The notes beneath the pieces were generated by a model. That model searched no databases. It was given only the letters and a program-made list of their open reading frames with translations, and was not told where the DNA came from. A stretch of 64,000 nucleotides of DNA from the NCBI GenBank assembly GCA_963575745.1, contig CAUYUJ010018478.1, positions 25,001 through 89,000 of the forward strand. The letters are read 5' to 3'. Positions 49,844-60,095 of the stretch are shown piece after piece. This stretch comes from Prorocentrum cordatum. Taxonomy: Eukaryota; Sar; Dinophyceae; Prorocentrales; Prorocentraceae. Positions within the stretch are counted from its first letter, which is position 1; every line of letters begins with the position of its first letter. The position numbers and the translations under genes were made by a program.

Positions 49844-52460
49844 GAGCAGCTGGACGCAGCTCTAGTAGGTTTCGGTAAGAGCCGGACGAAGCTTTGTTAG
49901 GATTTCATTAGAGCTGGACGCAGGTTTAGTAGGATTCGATTAGAGTTCGACGTAGCACTAGTAGGATTTGACGCGCCGGGCGCAGCTCTGTTAGGGTTCC
50001 ATTGGAGCTGGGCGCAGCTCCAGTAGGATTCGATTGGAGCTGGACGGGGCTCTAGTAGGTTTCTATGGGAGCTGGACGCCTCCTAGTAGGATGCTGTTAG
50101 AGCTGGCTGCAGCGCCATTCGGATTGTATGAGTTGGGCCCAGGTCGAATAGGTTTCGATTCGAGCTGGACGCAGCTCTAGTAGGACTATTGGAGCAGGAC
50201 GCAGCTCTAATAGGATTCTATGAGAACTAGGCGCAGCTCTATTGCGCCCCCCTGAGAAATGGGCGCAGCTCTAGCAGGATGCTGTTAGAATTGGATGCAG
50301 CTCGATTCGGGTTTTATAAAAGTTGGGCGCAAGGATTGTATGAGAGCTGGACGCAGCTCTAGCAGGATTCTATTAGAGCTGTATGCACCTTTGTTAGGGT
50401 TAGTTTGGAGCTGGACGCAGCTCTGGTCGAGCTCTCGTACACCTGGACGCAAATCTAGTAGGATTCTATGAGAGCTGGACGTAGCTCCAGTAGGATCCTA
50501 TGGGAGCTGGGCGCAGCCTTGTTAGGAATTCATTAGAGCTGGACGCAGTTCTTCTGGGTTCTCGTACAGCTGGACGCACATGTATTGAAATTATATGAGC
50601 TGGTTGCAGCTGTAGTGGGATTTTATTTGAGATGGTCGGGGCTGTATTAGGATTCGAGTAGAGCTGGTTGCAGGTCTAGTAGGCTTCCATAGGGTCTGGA
50701 CGCAGCGCTGGTAGGAATCATCAGAGTTGGACGCAGGTCTGGGAAGAATCGATAAGAGCCACACGCAGCTCTAACAGGATTCTAGCAGAGTTCGACGCAT
50801 ATGTAGTAGGATTTGTTCAAACTTGACGCAGCTCTGGTAGGATTCGATCCGGACTGGACGCCGCTCTAGTGAGACTTCATGAGGGCTGGTCGCGGCTTTA
50901 GTATGATTCGATCGTAGCTGTACGCATCTGTAGTAGAACTCGATTGGAGCTGATGAGCGCAGCCCTAGTCGGATTCTATCAGAACTGGGCGCAGCCCTGG
51001 TATGATTTAATTGGAGTTGGATGCTGTTCTAGTCGGATTCTGTTAAAGCTGGACGTCGCTCTTCTAGGATTCTATGAGAGCTGGGCGCAGCCCTCATTGG
51101 ATTCTATTGGGGCTGGACGGAGCTCTAGTAGGATTTTACACGAGTTGGACGCAAACCCAGCAAGATCCTAGTTGACGTCTACGCATCTCTAGTAGGATTC
51201 TATGAGAGCTGGGCGCACCACCAGAAGGCTTCCATTCTAACTGGGCGCAGCGCTGGTCTGATCTTCTTAGAGTTGGACGCAACTCTGGTCGGATCCTATT
51301 CGGGCTGGACGCAACAGTAGTCGGATTCCATTGGATCTGGACGCAGTTGTGGTAGGATCTTATGGGAGCTGGACGCAGCTCTGGCGCAGCTCCAGTATGG
51401 GGTTTATTAGAACTGGACGCTTTTCGAGTGGGTACCTATGAGAGCTGGACGCGGCTCTAGTAGGATTTTATTAAAACTGGACGCAGCTCTCTTGGGTTTC
51501 CATCAGGGCCGGATGCAGCTTTAGTAGGTTTCTTTTCGAGCTGGACGCAACACCAGCACGATTCTATCAGAACTGGACGCGTCTCTAGTCTGCTTCTATT
51601 GGGGCTGGGCGCAGCGCTAGTAGGATCCCAATAGAGCTGAACGCAGCTCTAGTAGGATTCTTTGAGAGCTGGACGCAGCTCTAGTAGGACTCTGTAAAAT
51701 CTGGGCGCAGCCCTATTAGGTTCCAAGGCTTCTATTCGAACTGGGTGTAGCTCTGTTAGGATCGTAGTACAGTTGGACGCAGCTCGAGTAGGATCCGATC
51801 AGAGCTGGACGCAGCTCTAGTAGGGTTCTACTAGAGCTGTGTGCAGCTCTAACAGGATTCAGCACGAGCCGGGGGCAGATCTAGTAGAGCTGGATGCAGC
51901 TCCAGTAGGATTATACGAGAGATGGACGCGGTTCTGTTAGGATTCAATCGGAATCACGCGCAGTTTTCGAAAGATTTTGTGACAGCTGGACTCGGCTCCA
52001 GTAGGTTTCTATTGGGACTGGACGCAACTCCAGTAGGATATTTTGTGACGTCGACGCAGCTTAGTAGGTTCCAGTGAGAGCTGGACGCAACTCTAGTAGG
52101 ATGTATTTTGAGAGCTGGACGCAGCTCCCGTAGGATTCGATAGTTGCTGTACGCAACCTCAGTAGGCTTCTTTTTGGGCTGGGCGCAACTGTAGCAGGAT
52201 TCTACCCGAGCTGGACGCAGCACTTGTAGGATCCTATAAGAGCTGGACCGTCGGATTTTATTCAAGCTGGATGCCGTTCTCGAAGGATTCCGTGCAATCT
52301 TGACGCAGGTCTCATAAGATCCCATACGGGCTGGACGCAGCTCTCGTAGGATCCTGTTCGAACTGGGCGCAGCTGTAGTAGGATTGTATCAAAGCTGGAC
52401 CCAACACTTCCAAGATTCTCTGAGAGGTGGAGGCAGCTCTAGTAGGATTCTAGTAGGTTT
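49844..52460 (+). repeat. 32-bp satellite, about 80 units
   Basis: Unit AGCTGGACGCAGCTCTAGTA plus GGATTCTATGAG. CTGG phase points at 51445, 51477, 51509, 51541, 51573 and 51605 give exactly 32 bp. Units are diverged, and a few are truncated (for example near 51385 and 51890). Very few open frames of any length occur. Confidence 0.97.
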
Positions 52461-52552
52461 GCTGCAGGAGCTCGCTTCGGTGGCGCGCGCATCCGTGCCC
52501 TGTTTAGAATTCCATTGGAAACCTTCTTTGCTTCATTTCCATTAGCGCGTGA

Positions 52553-52605
52553 TGGTTCTGGTTGCGTGGTTGCGGTTGCGACCCCCCCGTCGCAACCTGG
52601 GGGCA
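52553..52605 (-). repeat. right inverted arm of the 32-bp satellite block
   Basis: GGTTGCGTGGTTGCGGTTGC and GACCCCCCCGTCGCAACC. It also forms a local GGTTGCGAC / GTCGCAACC hairpin. Confidence 0.6.
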
Positions 52606-52984
52606 AGGTGCCAAAACCCCTTCCAGCTTGGCGAGGCCAGGGACGTGGCACCCTGCTCCCAGGGTGCAACGAATCCGTCTCTGCGTTGAGCTTTCACTGC
52701 TGCAAATACTTTTAGACGCTTCGCGTGTCCCCACCAGCCCATCCAGAAACGATGTCCAGGCGAGTTGAGAGGTGATCAGGGAAGCGCGGGAGTAAAGAGG
52801 GGGACGGCCGAACCGTGTGAAGGAGAGACGGGGCGAATGAGTGAGAAAATTTGATGGATGGATGAGGGAGTAGGGAGAAGGAATATGAATCTGATGAGTA
52901 GGATGAGGAGGATGAGGAGGCGGAGGGGGAGGAGGAGGAGGAGGATGATGATAAGGGATAGGAGGAAGGACGAAGAGGAGAGAA
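52606..52984. other. unclassified sequence with a short GGA tract
   Basis: A GGA/GAT tract lies at 52893-52965. The remainder is unrecognised. Confidence 0.45.
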
Positions 52985-53245
52985 CGCAAAAGGGCCAGAG
53001 GTCTCTTGGATGCTTCTCGGAACCTCTTGGGGTATCTCTTGGGCGTCTTGGGACGTCTTGGGGGTCTCTTGGCGGTCGTATGGGGGCTCTTAGGCGTCTT
53101 GGGTGCCTCAGAGGGGGCCTCTTGGGGCCGCTTGGGATCCTTTTGGGGGCCTCCTGGGGGCCTTTTGGGGGCCTCTTGGGGCCATCTCGGGGCCATCTTG
53201 GGACCTCTTGGGGCCTCCTGGGCGCTTCTTGGGGCCATCTTGGAG
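52985..53245 (+). repeat. CTTGGGGCC minisatellite array
   Basis: GGGGGCCTCTTGGGGCCATC-type units. No AT-rich centre was seen. Confidence 0.85.
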
Positions 53246-53329
53246 GAGATCGGTCAACGCCGGGGGGTTCCTCAATTACGCCCCCCCCCGTACCCCCCCC
53301 CGTACTACAGTTCCTAACACAACAAGTCG

Positions 53330-53737
53330 TACATGTCTTTCGCAGCTTTTACCACAGGTCCCACAAGTGATCTTGCCAAAGGTTTTACACTTGCTCTTAC
53401 TACATCTATTGCGGCAACTTTTCATACTAATCCCTCGATCGCCAAGCTCAGCCTCTACACCTGGTACTACGGCTCCTCATGCAGCTTCTACGACGTATCA
53501 TGTGCCAGCTGTTCTCACGAGCATTACTACAGATAGCAGTGCCGATCTCAATGCAACTCTAGCGACACATCTTGTTGTCACAGCCAGTTGTACTCCTCCC
53601 AATGTTATATTGCAGATGCTCTCGCAGTTCGCATTGCAGCCAGTAGGACCACTCCCACTATACCCCTTTCGACTGCCTGCGCTGCATTGCCTGTTGGTGA
53701 TGATGCTATTTGCGTGCCTGATGGCGAGGACGATTAG
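53330..53737 (+). pseudogene. protein-like stretch with shifting frames (possible decayed exon)
   Basis: AT-richer DNA with T/S/A-rich, non-repetitive translations. One frame begins MSFAAFTTGPTSDLAKGF and is stopped at 53536. Another is open across 53291-53737 and beyond, with AVLTSITTDSSADLNATLA near its middle. The first frame looks protein-like again at the end (TACAALPVGDDAICVPDG, stop near 53737). This pattern suits a frameshifted coding remnant or two exons, but no family is recognised and chance is possible. Confidence 0.22.
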
Positions 53738-53739
53738 GC

Positions 53740-53918
53740 AAAGGAGATGGGAGGTGGAGGATGACAGAAGGAAAAGAGAGAGGATGAGGCAAGGGCAAGG
53801 CGATGAGAAGAGATGAGGAGGAGGAAAAGGAGGAGGAGGAGGAGCGGCAAGAACGATGAATCTGATACGAGGTGGAGGCAGAGAAGGAGGAGGTGGAGGA
53901 GGAGGAGAAGGAGGATCG
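53740..53918 (+). repeat. purine-rich GGA/GGAAA tract
   Basis: GGAGGTGGAGG, GGAAAAG and pure GGA runs separate the two gene-like stretches. Confidence 0.8.
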
Positions 53919-54032
53919 ATGATCGTCAGTCGAACTTTTCTTTGTTTTTTTGGTTTCCGTGTGTGTATCATCTATACATGTATACAGAGAGATGGAGCGA
54001 GAGAGAGTCCAGCATCATGACACAATTTTTAG

Positions 54033-54317
54033 TATACTGGAGCATGGAGCCAACTTCTTCGACATCAGCACCACGCCGTTAGTGAGGCCTTCCTATATTC
54101 AGCGCCGAGGTTGTATTTCTATGTTTTATCGATTCACGATGTAACTGCAGTCCGTCTCGGCGATGGCACCGATACAATACCGCCCACTCATTTGGTATCT
54201 GCGGTGCTCCAGCAAGCTGCCACAGCCGACACGATCTCCGTGGTGCAGGAGCGAAAGATGCAGCACTGCGCGTCTGCCGCACCACCGTCTCCAGCAACAC
54301 GTGAATCATCCAGGTAA
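54033..54317 (+). other. open frame without ATG, possible internal exon
   Basis: Open for about 94 codons from the stop at 54030. The second half (VTAVRLGDGTDTIPPTHLVS... then SVVQERKMQH) looks protein-like and has no simple repeat. It ends in CAGGTAATGG, a fair match to a 5' splice site, just before its stop. Not recognised. Confidence 0.22.
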
Positions 54318-54534
54318 TGGCCTCCACCAGTGTACGTGGTAGTTCTACTGACGCCACGTGCCGGACACGCGACGACGACGACGACGCCATGCCTGGCATC
54401 GACGACGCAACTGCCGCGGCCACCGGCACCCAGCAGGGAGGCCGAAGAGACGCGTGCCGAACGGCCGCCCCCATGCCCTCCGCGCCCTCCCCCCCCGCTG
54501 CCTCCCATCTCCTCCCATCGGCTCCCCCTCTCGA

Positions 54535-54621
<87 letters not shown>

Positions 54622-54937
54622 GGTCGTGGTCATCGTCGTCATCGTCGTCTCGATCCCGCTGGATGTGCATTGGGCTGGTGCGCTGAGCGGCTTCCTGGGG
54701 GCCGCGGGAGGCTGCCGAGGGGTGCCGCCGAGAGCGGCTGGCCGACAGGGCCTCGAGGCGCAGGCCCTCAGAGAGAGACATAGGACCTTCCCCGAGTCTC
54801 TGCCTGTACCACGTCAAGCTGCCGCCCGCTGCGAGGGACTCTGCCCCCAGTTTCTTGCCTGCCCCACGCCCTCAGTACACCGCCTAATTCGTGCTGCGGG
54901 GGGTTTGGCAGCGCACGCTCTGAGAGTCGTCGCCTGA
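54317..54937 (+). CDS. open frame of 206 codons with Ala/Val run, hypothetical
   Basis: Begins at ATGG (MASTSVRGSSTDATCRTR) with an S/T-rich, then D-rich, then A/P-rich N-terminal half. Residues about 74-112 are Ala then Val runs encoded by a CGC/CGT-type array. The C-terminal 90 residues are not repetitive and include two CxxxC-like cysteine pairs (none forming a known motif). It may belong with the stretches at 53.3 and 54.0 kb. Confidence is limited because the hydrophobic run is microsatellite-encoded and GC is high. Confidence 0.25.
54535..54651 (+). repeat. (CGC)n/(CGT)n microsatellite
   Basis: About 15 GCC-type units then GTC-type units with TGG and ATC interruptions. It lies inside the 206-codon frame. 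Confidence 0.95.
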
Positions 54938-55030
54938 TGCCCTCGTCGTCCTCCTCCCTCCCTCCCTCCCTCCCTCCCCTCGCCCTCGGCCTCATCGCCG
55001 TTCGTCGTCGTCGTCCTCCTCCTCCTCGAG
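54938..55030 (+). repeat. (CTCC)n and GTC/CTC simple repeats
   Basis: CTCCCTCCCTCC at 54952-54978 and a GTCGTC to CTCCTC run near 55004-55030. Confidence 0.85.
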
Positions 55031-55370
55031 CCCTCGCAGCCCGCCTGCCTCCTGCGCCCCCCACGACCGTGAGCGCGCAGGTGGAGGAGAAGGCGAAGCT
55101 GCCAGAGGCCAAGAGCCCTCCCGACCCTCCCGCGGTGGGAGGGAGGGGGGGGGGGAGGCAGGCCATGTGGGTCCAGGATCGGTCGGCCCGGGCGCAGTTC
55201 GGCCAGGATGGCCTCCCCGAGGCAGGGCCGGCTTCGATCCAGATTCTGCAGGGCTCGGGCTTTCGAGGTTTTCGAGGTTTTCGGACGTCCTCGTCGGTTC
55301 TCGTCAGCTAAACAAGCCTCGGGATGCCTTCCAGCGGCTGCGCCTCGCCGAGGGCGTTCCCAGGGGGTGC

Positions 55371-55427
<57 letters not shown>

Positions 55428-55461
55428 GTCGTCGTCGTCGTCGCCGTCGTCGTCGCCGTCG
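55371..55461 (+). repeat. (GTC)n microsatellite
   Basis: GTC with GCC interruptions. Confidence 0.95.
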
Positions 55462-55559
55462 CAGTGGTCGTGGATCGTCCCGAGCGGCCGCCAAAGACCC
55501 GGAGGCCTCCGCGGTTTTGTGCCAGTCCGGGCCCGTCCGGGGGCTGCGCCGCGGTCGGC

Positions 55560-55938
55560 CGCATTCTCTCGTCGGCGAGCCCAGGGCGCGAGTGAGAGGG
55601 GGCAGGCCTCCTTAGAAGGTCACCACCCACCAAACCACCCCAACCCAACCCGAAGGCTCAGATTTGCCCTCGATTTCCAGTGGGGGGGGGGTCGGGGAAC
55701 ATCGAAAAAACACATGGAGCCCGTACCCCCCCCAACCCGAAATTCGGGTCAAATTCGGGTCTTCGGGTTGGGTTGGGGTGGTTTGGTAGGTAGTCATCTT
55801 CTGCGAAACCGTCTCCGTCTTCGGAAAACGACGTAGAAGGCTTCTCCGAGGGCGCGACGGCTCCTGAGGAGCCCCGCCGCCCTCTGAGGAGGCCCTGCCC
55901 TCTCTTGCTTCCCCCCTGGGCTCGCCGCCGATATTCTG
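55560..55938 (+). mobile_element. foldback element family F, copy 4, carrying a nested element
   Basis: The left end GCATTCTCTCGTCGGCGAGC and the right end GGGCTCGCCGCCGATATTCT are inverted. The interior matches 38325-38534 in reverse orientation (CCGTCTCCGTCTTCGGA, CTTCTCCGAGGGCGCG). The family match is broken at 55622 and resumes at 55794. Confidence 0.75.
55623..55793. mobile_element. 171-bp element with 33-bp inverted ends, inserted in family F
   Basis: CCACCCACCAAACCACCCCA... at the left and the complement CTACCTACCAAACCACCCCA... at the right form 33-bp terminal inverted repeats with two mismatches. TCA precedes (55620-55622) and follows (55794-55796) the element, a plausible 3-bp target duplication. 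The interior has repeated AATTCGGGTC words. Confidence 0.8.
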
Positions 55939-56959
55939 TCGGTTCGGCCCTGTCGGTTGCTGTGCCGTCGTAGAGTGTCGGCGGCATTCGACGCAGAGCC
56001 CTCGCACCCGACAGCGCTCGCCCGGCGCGCCGAAGGCACGTTCAAAGTGCCTTCGGCTCCCGTCGCAGCCTCAATCCTTTTGCTTGGGATGTTTTTTTGT
56101 ATCCGCCTCTGGTCATCGAAGTGACCCTAACCCTAGTAACAGTGAAGACGTGGCCTCGCTGAGGTCACCGTCTTTGCAATAGGGACAATGATATATCTGG
56201 GCGATTTGGTTCGATACATCTGCAGACCAGATCCCCTATCCCTACTGTTTTTTGCCCTCCTAACTTAGGTCTCCTCCCAAACTCCCCGAAAGATTAGGGG
56301 TCCTTTTTGGTTCATCATCTGGATAGAGCCGGGCAGCAGGAGACCGCTTTTCATCCCCCGGAGATCACGGGCGTGGCTGGCTGGTGACAAGTCATGATTC
56401 GCGCCGACGTGGGAAAGCTGAGACATCGCTTCTTCCCTCAAATGGCGCAGGCGCGCATCGTGGCTCATGACGTGACCAGGGGTGGAGCGGGGGATGGGCT
56501 GGGGCCGGTCACGGGCGTCATTGCGTGGTAAAATAATCCTTGGACGACATGTGTGCACCGTACCGTGTTGAGGCCTCTTGAGGCGTCGTCGATCCTCGAT
56601 CCAGGAGTGGTAGGGCGCACGGTGTCTCGGTCCCCAGAGCAAGACAACTGTGCACCGTGCCGCGCTGGGGCGGGACCCGACGGGAGTCCAGGCATAGTAC
56701 GGTGCATGTGCGCCGTCCTCGCAACAAAATACGGCGGGCTCCAGTCCGCTTCCCATTCAGGGCAGGGCTCGCTGTCGGTGTCGCCGTGGGTGTTGTCCGC
56801 TGGAGGCAGAGACGTCGCCCGCCCGGCAGTGGCTGTCGTCGGTGCCGGAGTCGCGGGCAGGCTCGCCGAGGCCTGGGATGCAGCCGAGCAGGCCAGCGCA
56901 GAGGGCAGGGGCATCGGGAGATGGGCGATCGAGGGCAGGAGTGTGTCCACCGAGCTCCG
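55939..56959. other. unclassified sequence
   Basis: No repeat partner or recognisable gene. Frames of 80-260 codons are open on both strands over 56465-57253, at high GC and with no domain seen. Confidence 0.35.
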
Positions 56960-57133
56960 AGTGGGACCGATGAGATGGGGTCGCAGGCTCGCGCCGCATC
57001 GCCGGCGCATCGGCGATGCGGCGCAGTCCAGAGTGCGATGTCCTCCGTGGAGATGACGCCGCCGATGCGTCGCCAGTGTGTGGACGATGCGGCGCGATCC
57101 TCCGGCCCCATCTGCTCGGACCCTGTGTGTTAC
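56960..57133 (+). repeat. dispersed repeat family E, copy
   Basis: CGCATCGCCGGCGCATCGGC, GGACGATGCGGCGCGATCC, TCCGGCCCCATCTGCTC and GGACCC follow the order seen at 4190-4360. Confidence 0.65.
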
Positions 57134-57277
57134 CGAACGCGTTCCACTACTCGCAAAGTGCCTACTCGCAAACGTGCGAGAAACAGGTGTCTGCCTCGAC
57201 GTGATTTCTCGTAGATCTCCCCCGGCGGATCCAGGCCATTTGCGAGCAGTCACTTTGTGAGTAGTGGAACGCGCTCG
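57134..57277. mobile_element. 144-bp element with 39-bp inverted ends
   Basis: CGAACGCGTTCCACTACTCG then CAAAGTGCCTACTCGCAAA at the left matches the complement of 57239-57277 with a few mismatches. It starts immediately after the family E copy. No clear target duplication. Confidence 0.75.
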
Positions 57278-57444
57278 TCCAGTGTGGGAGGCTTCCGGGG
57301 AAGGAGGGACTGTCCAGGCAGGCCCAGGCAGAGGATAAATCGCGCGCCAGAGCGTTCCAGGACGCTCTCGGAGAGCTCCGGGGCGCTTTCTGGGCAGGCC
57401 GCACCGCGGCTCTGGACCGCCGCGGCGCCCGATGCCCTCTGGAC

Positions 57445-57690
57445 CTTTGTGGGCCCCGGAAACGGCAGGGCCGTTTTTTCACGGTTTCCAAAAAAAAAGG
57501 TCCTTGAAAGTGGAAACGGCAAAAAAACGGCGACCGAAAACGGCAAAAAAACGGCTCCAGGATTGGAACCGAGCCGGAACCGGTCAAAAAACGGCGACGG
57601 AACCGGTAAAAAACGGCGTCGGAACCGGCAAAAAAACGGCAGAACGGAACCGGTAAAAAAACGGCCCTGCCGTTTCCAGGGCCCACTAAG
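57445..57690. mobile_element. 246-bp element with inverted ends and an 8-bp flanking repeat
   Basis: CTTTGTGGGCCCCGGAAACG and the complement of the right end CTTAGTGGGCCCTGGAAACG begin inverted ends of about 35 bp that run on through GCAGGGCCGTTTTTT. CTCTGGAC stands directly outside both ends (57437-57444 and 57691-57698). The interior is a tandem of GGAACCGGTAAAAAACGGCG-type units. The 8-bp duplication is typical of hAT elements, but the ends do not allow assignment. Confidence 0.75.
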
Positions 57691-57799
57691 CTCTGGACCC
57701 GTTGGTCGGAGCTTCACCATGGCTGAGGCCTTGCGGCTGGTGCCGCAGGCCCTGGACGACGACCCCCCCACGATGGAGGAGGCATTCGGGAAGGTCGGG

Positions 57800-57920
57800 A
57801 TGGGACGCTTCCAGGAGTGCCCAAGAGGCTGCACGAGGCCCCCAAGAGGTGTCCCAGAGGCTCCCCGAAGTCTTTTGGGGGGTGTCTTGGGAGCCCTGCG
57901 GGGAGCCTCCCGGGGCTTCA
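57800..57920 (-). repeat. CTTGGGGCC family fragment, mixed orientation
   Basis: CCCAAGAGGCTGCACGAGGC and CCCCCAAGAGGTGTCCC, then GGGTGTCTTGGGAGCCC on the plus strand. Confidence 0.5.
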
Positions 57921-58527
57921 CGATAGATCCCCATCCGAGCTTGTCGCCATCTTGGGCGTTCGATCGTGGGGCCCCTCGTGGCACGCAGCCGCCCAGGCCT
58001 CCGTGGAGGGAGCCGCCGACGACCGCCCAGACGACCGATGACGAGGGCCACAGGGCCGCCGGAGACCGGCCGATGACGAGCGCAGGGCGGGCCTGTGCCG
58101 TCGCAAGGTTGAGCACTGACAACGGCCCACCATCGATCGGGCCAGAGTACGGTAGGTTCGCGTCGTGTCGACCGGCGGCGACCCCGCCGCCGACGTTCAA
58201 CGTTGAACGCCGACGGCGGCCCAGAATCGGTCGATGTTGAACGATCGGACGTTGCGGAGACGGCCGATCGTTCAAGGTTGAACGATCCAGCGCGGTGTCG
58301 GGAACCAACGCTGGCGTCGGCACGACACGAACCTGCCGTAAAGGGGGGATTGGGAAAGGGGGGGGTACGAAATTTGCTGCATGCAGCTGGTTTCGGCCTC
58401 ACCGAGGGGCCCATTCCTCGATACATAGCCGCCTCCGGCGCCGGAAGGCGCCGGAAAGATTAGCTACGTGAGCCGATTCTCCCCCCCCCTTATGCTATCC
58501 CCCCCTTTCGCCCGACCCGAGTCGACC
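57921..58527. other. unclassified sequence with GTTGAACG words
   Basis: GTTGAACGATCGG, CGTTGAACGCCGACGG and GATCGTTCAAGGTTGAACG recur between 58195 and 58295, partly inverted. It may be a decayed foldback element. Confidence 0.4.
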
Positions 58528-58712
58528 AACACAGTGAGCGGCTTGAATGAGGAACATTTATTTTTCAAAAGGGGCTCGGTCGTTTTGCATGCGTTCTTTA
58601 ACGTTGCGTATGCGTTGCGTATTATTTCTCGTTCCTTCTGCGTTGTTCCCTGGGAAAAGAAGGGGCTTGGTCCCTTCTTTATCGTTCCCAAGGTCAGGCC
58701 GTTGACTGCTCG
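58528..58712 (+). repeat. dispersed repeat family N, copy 2
   Basis: ACAGTGAGCGGCTTGAATGA, GGCTCGGTCGTT, TGCATGCGTTC, GCGTATGCGTTG and TCGTTCCCAAGGTCAGGCCG match 22020-22200 in order. Confidence 0.65.
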
Positions 58713-58801
58713 ATTAGGGGATCAACTACAGAATTGATTTGCCCCCAACTGGATTTTCTCGTTGAATTTGTTAAGAAAGACGTAAACGATTCGTAATATC
58801 T

Positions 58802-59203
58802 ATGGAACACTCTTCCTATGTTTTCGTAGATGCGATTGAAGAATCCATTTCGGGGGAAATTAATTCTGCTGTCGATCCCCTACTCGAAATACGGGACGAC
58901 CTGGCGATCAAAAAACCGCCCACATCGCCGAAGGTTGAGAGCGGCCCGCGCGGTGTCAGAAGCGCCAGCGCCGGGGGCGTCGTGGCACAGTCCGCCGTGC
59001 CTGGAAACATCCGACGTTTGAGAACATGTTGCAGCATCTCGACACATCACGGAACCATCCGACGTCTGCAAACATATTGCAGCATCGCGACACATCACGA
59101 TTGGAGCCTTTCCTTCTTCGTCTCGATCTCTCGTCTCCGCTCCTCGCCGGTGCTTGTGCATCTGTGGGCGGCCGCACTCGTCGCGGAAGTCTTCCGCGTC
59201 TGA
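58802..59203 (+). CDS. open frame of 133 codons, hypothetical
   Basis: ATG start, MEHSSYVFVDAIEESISGEI and so on. The first 48 residues are balanced and acidic, then basic (DDLAIKKPPTSPKVES). Residues about 68-100 repeat once as a result of a 49-bp tandem duplication. The C-terminal part is hydrophobic and less convincing. Upstream DNA is AT-richer and downstream DNA is GC-rich. No family was recognised. It may be a first exon or chance. Confidence 0.25.
   Translation: MEHSSYVFVDAIEESISGEINSAVDPLLEIRDDLAIKKPPTSPKVESGPRGVRSASAGGVVAQSAVPGNIRRLRTCCSISTHHGTIRRLQTYCSIATHHDWSLSFFVSISRLRSSPVLVHLWAAALVAEVFRV
59002..59100 (+). repeat. 49-bp tandem pair
   Basis: GGAAACATCCGACGTTTGAG... and GGAACCATCCGACGTCTGCA..., both ending GACACATCACG. 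About 85% alike. Confidence 0.9.
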
Positions 59204-60095
59204 GTGCTCCTCCCTCCCCTGGTCCTCTGCGCGGCCGCCCGCGTCCTTTTTTCCCCCTCTCGCGCGCTTGCCGATTCGCAGTTCGGTCGTCCCGAAACGC
59301 CACCCGCTGGAGCAGCTTCTCTGCCCTGTAAAAATTGTTTACTTGCGGGATGTTGTTCTCAACGAAGCCACTGATCAGGTCTGCCGCACATCGCCACGGA
59401 GTGCACGGGCTGCTCGAGAGATGCTGCGGTCGCCCCCGACCCCACCAGAGTCAAACACCACGAGAGGATGCCTTGACCCCATCTTGCTGCTGCCTTTTTC
59501 GAGCCAGATCGATCCGTGATGGTCCAGGGGCCCGAGACCGAGCAGGAGCGCCCTGTGCGACAAGAGACTGCAACAGCCAGATCTCATGCACACCAACGCC
59601 AGGGTGGTCTCGACGATCTTCAGGACGTGGGTTAGTCCAGTGGATTGCCTACCCCGTCCAGCACCACCGACAGCACGCCGCCCGTGCTTGCCCTCATGAC
59701 GCCGCCTGCGCTGTCTTGAAGGGCTTCGGTGGACCAGCACGTGTCGGCGCCAGCGCACGCTCCGAGGCCTTGACCGCCGATCCCCACGACGTGAGCCTTC
59801 TTCGAGCGTGCGCGGCGCCCGCTTGCGCCGCTTGCGCGTCGACCTCGGGGCCGACGCCGGCGGCCATCGCCGCGGGCTCCTGCGGGCCCTCGCCGCCTTG
59901 GGCGCGGCGCGCCGGGCGCTCGGCGAGGCGCTCGGCTCGACGGCCTCGGGTGGCGTCGGCGACCCCCGCCCGTCGGCGGAGAGGCGCCGCCCAGAGCTCG
60001 CGGCCGCTCTGCGGAGCTCCCGCGGCGCCCTTGGGGCCACTGCTGGATCTCCGGGGAGCAGGGGCAACGGAAGGGGGGGGGATTAGGTCGGGCGA
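59204..60095. other. unclassified, GC-rising sequence with a family E fragment
   Basis: A family E fragment lies on the minus strand at 59470-59530 (GCAGCAAGATGGGGTCA). The minus frame at 59632-60156 has a plausible-looking tail (AHVVGIGGQGLGACAG) but a GC-driven middle. Not called as a gene. Confidence 0.4.
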
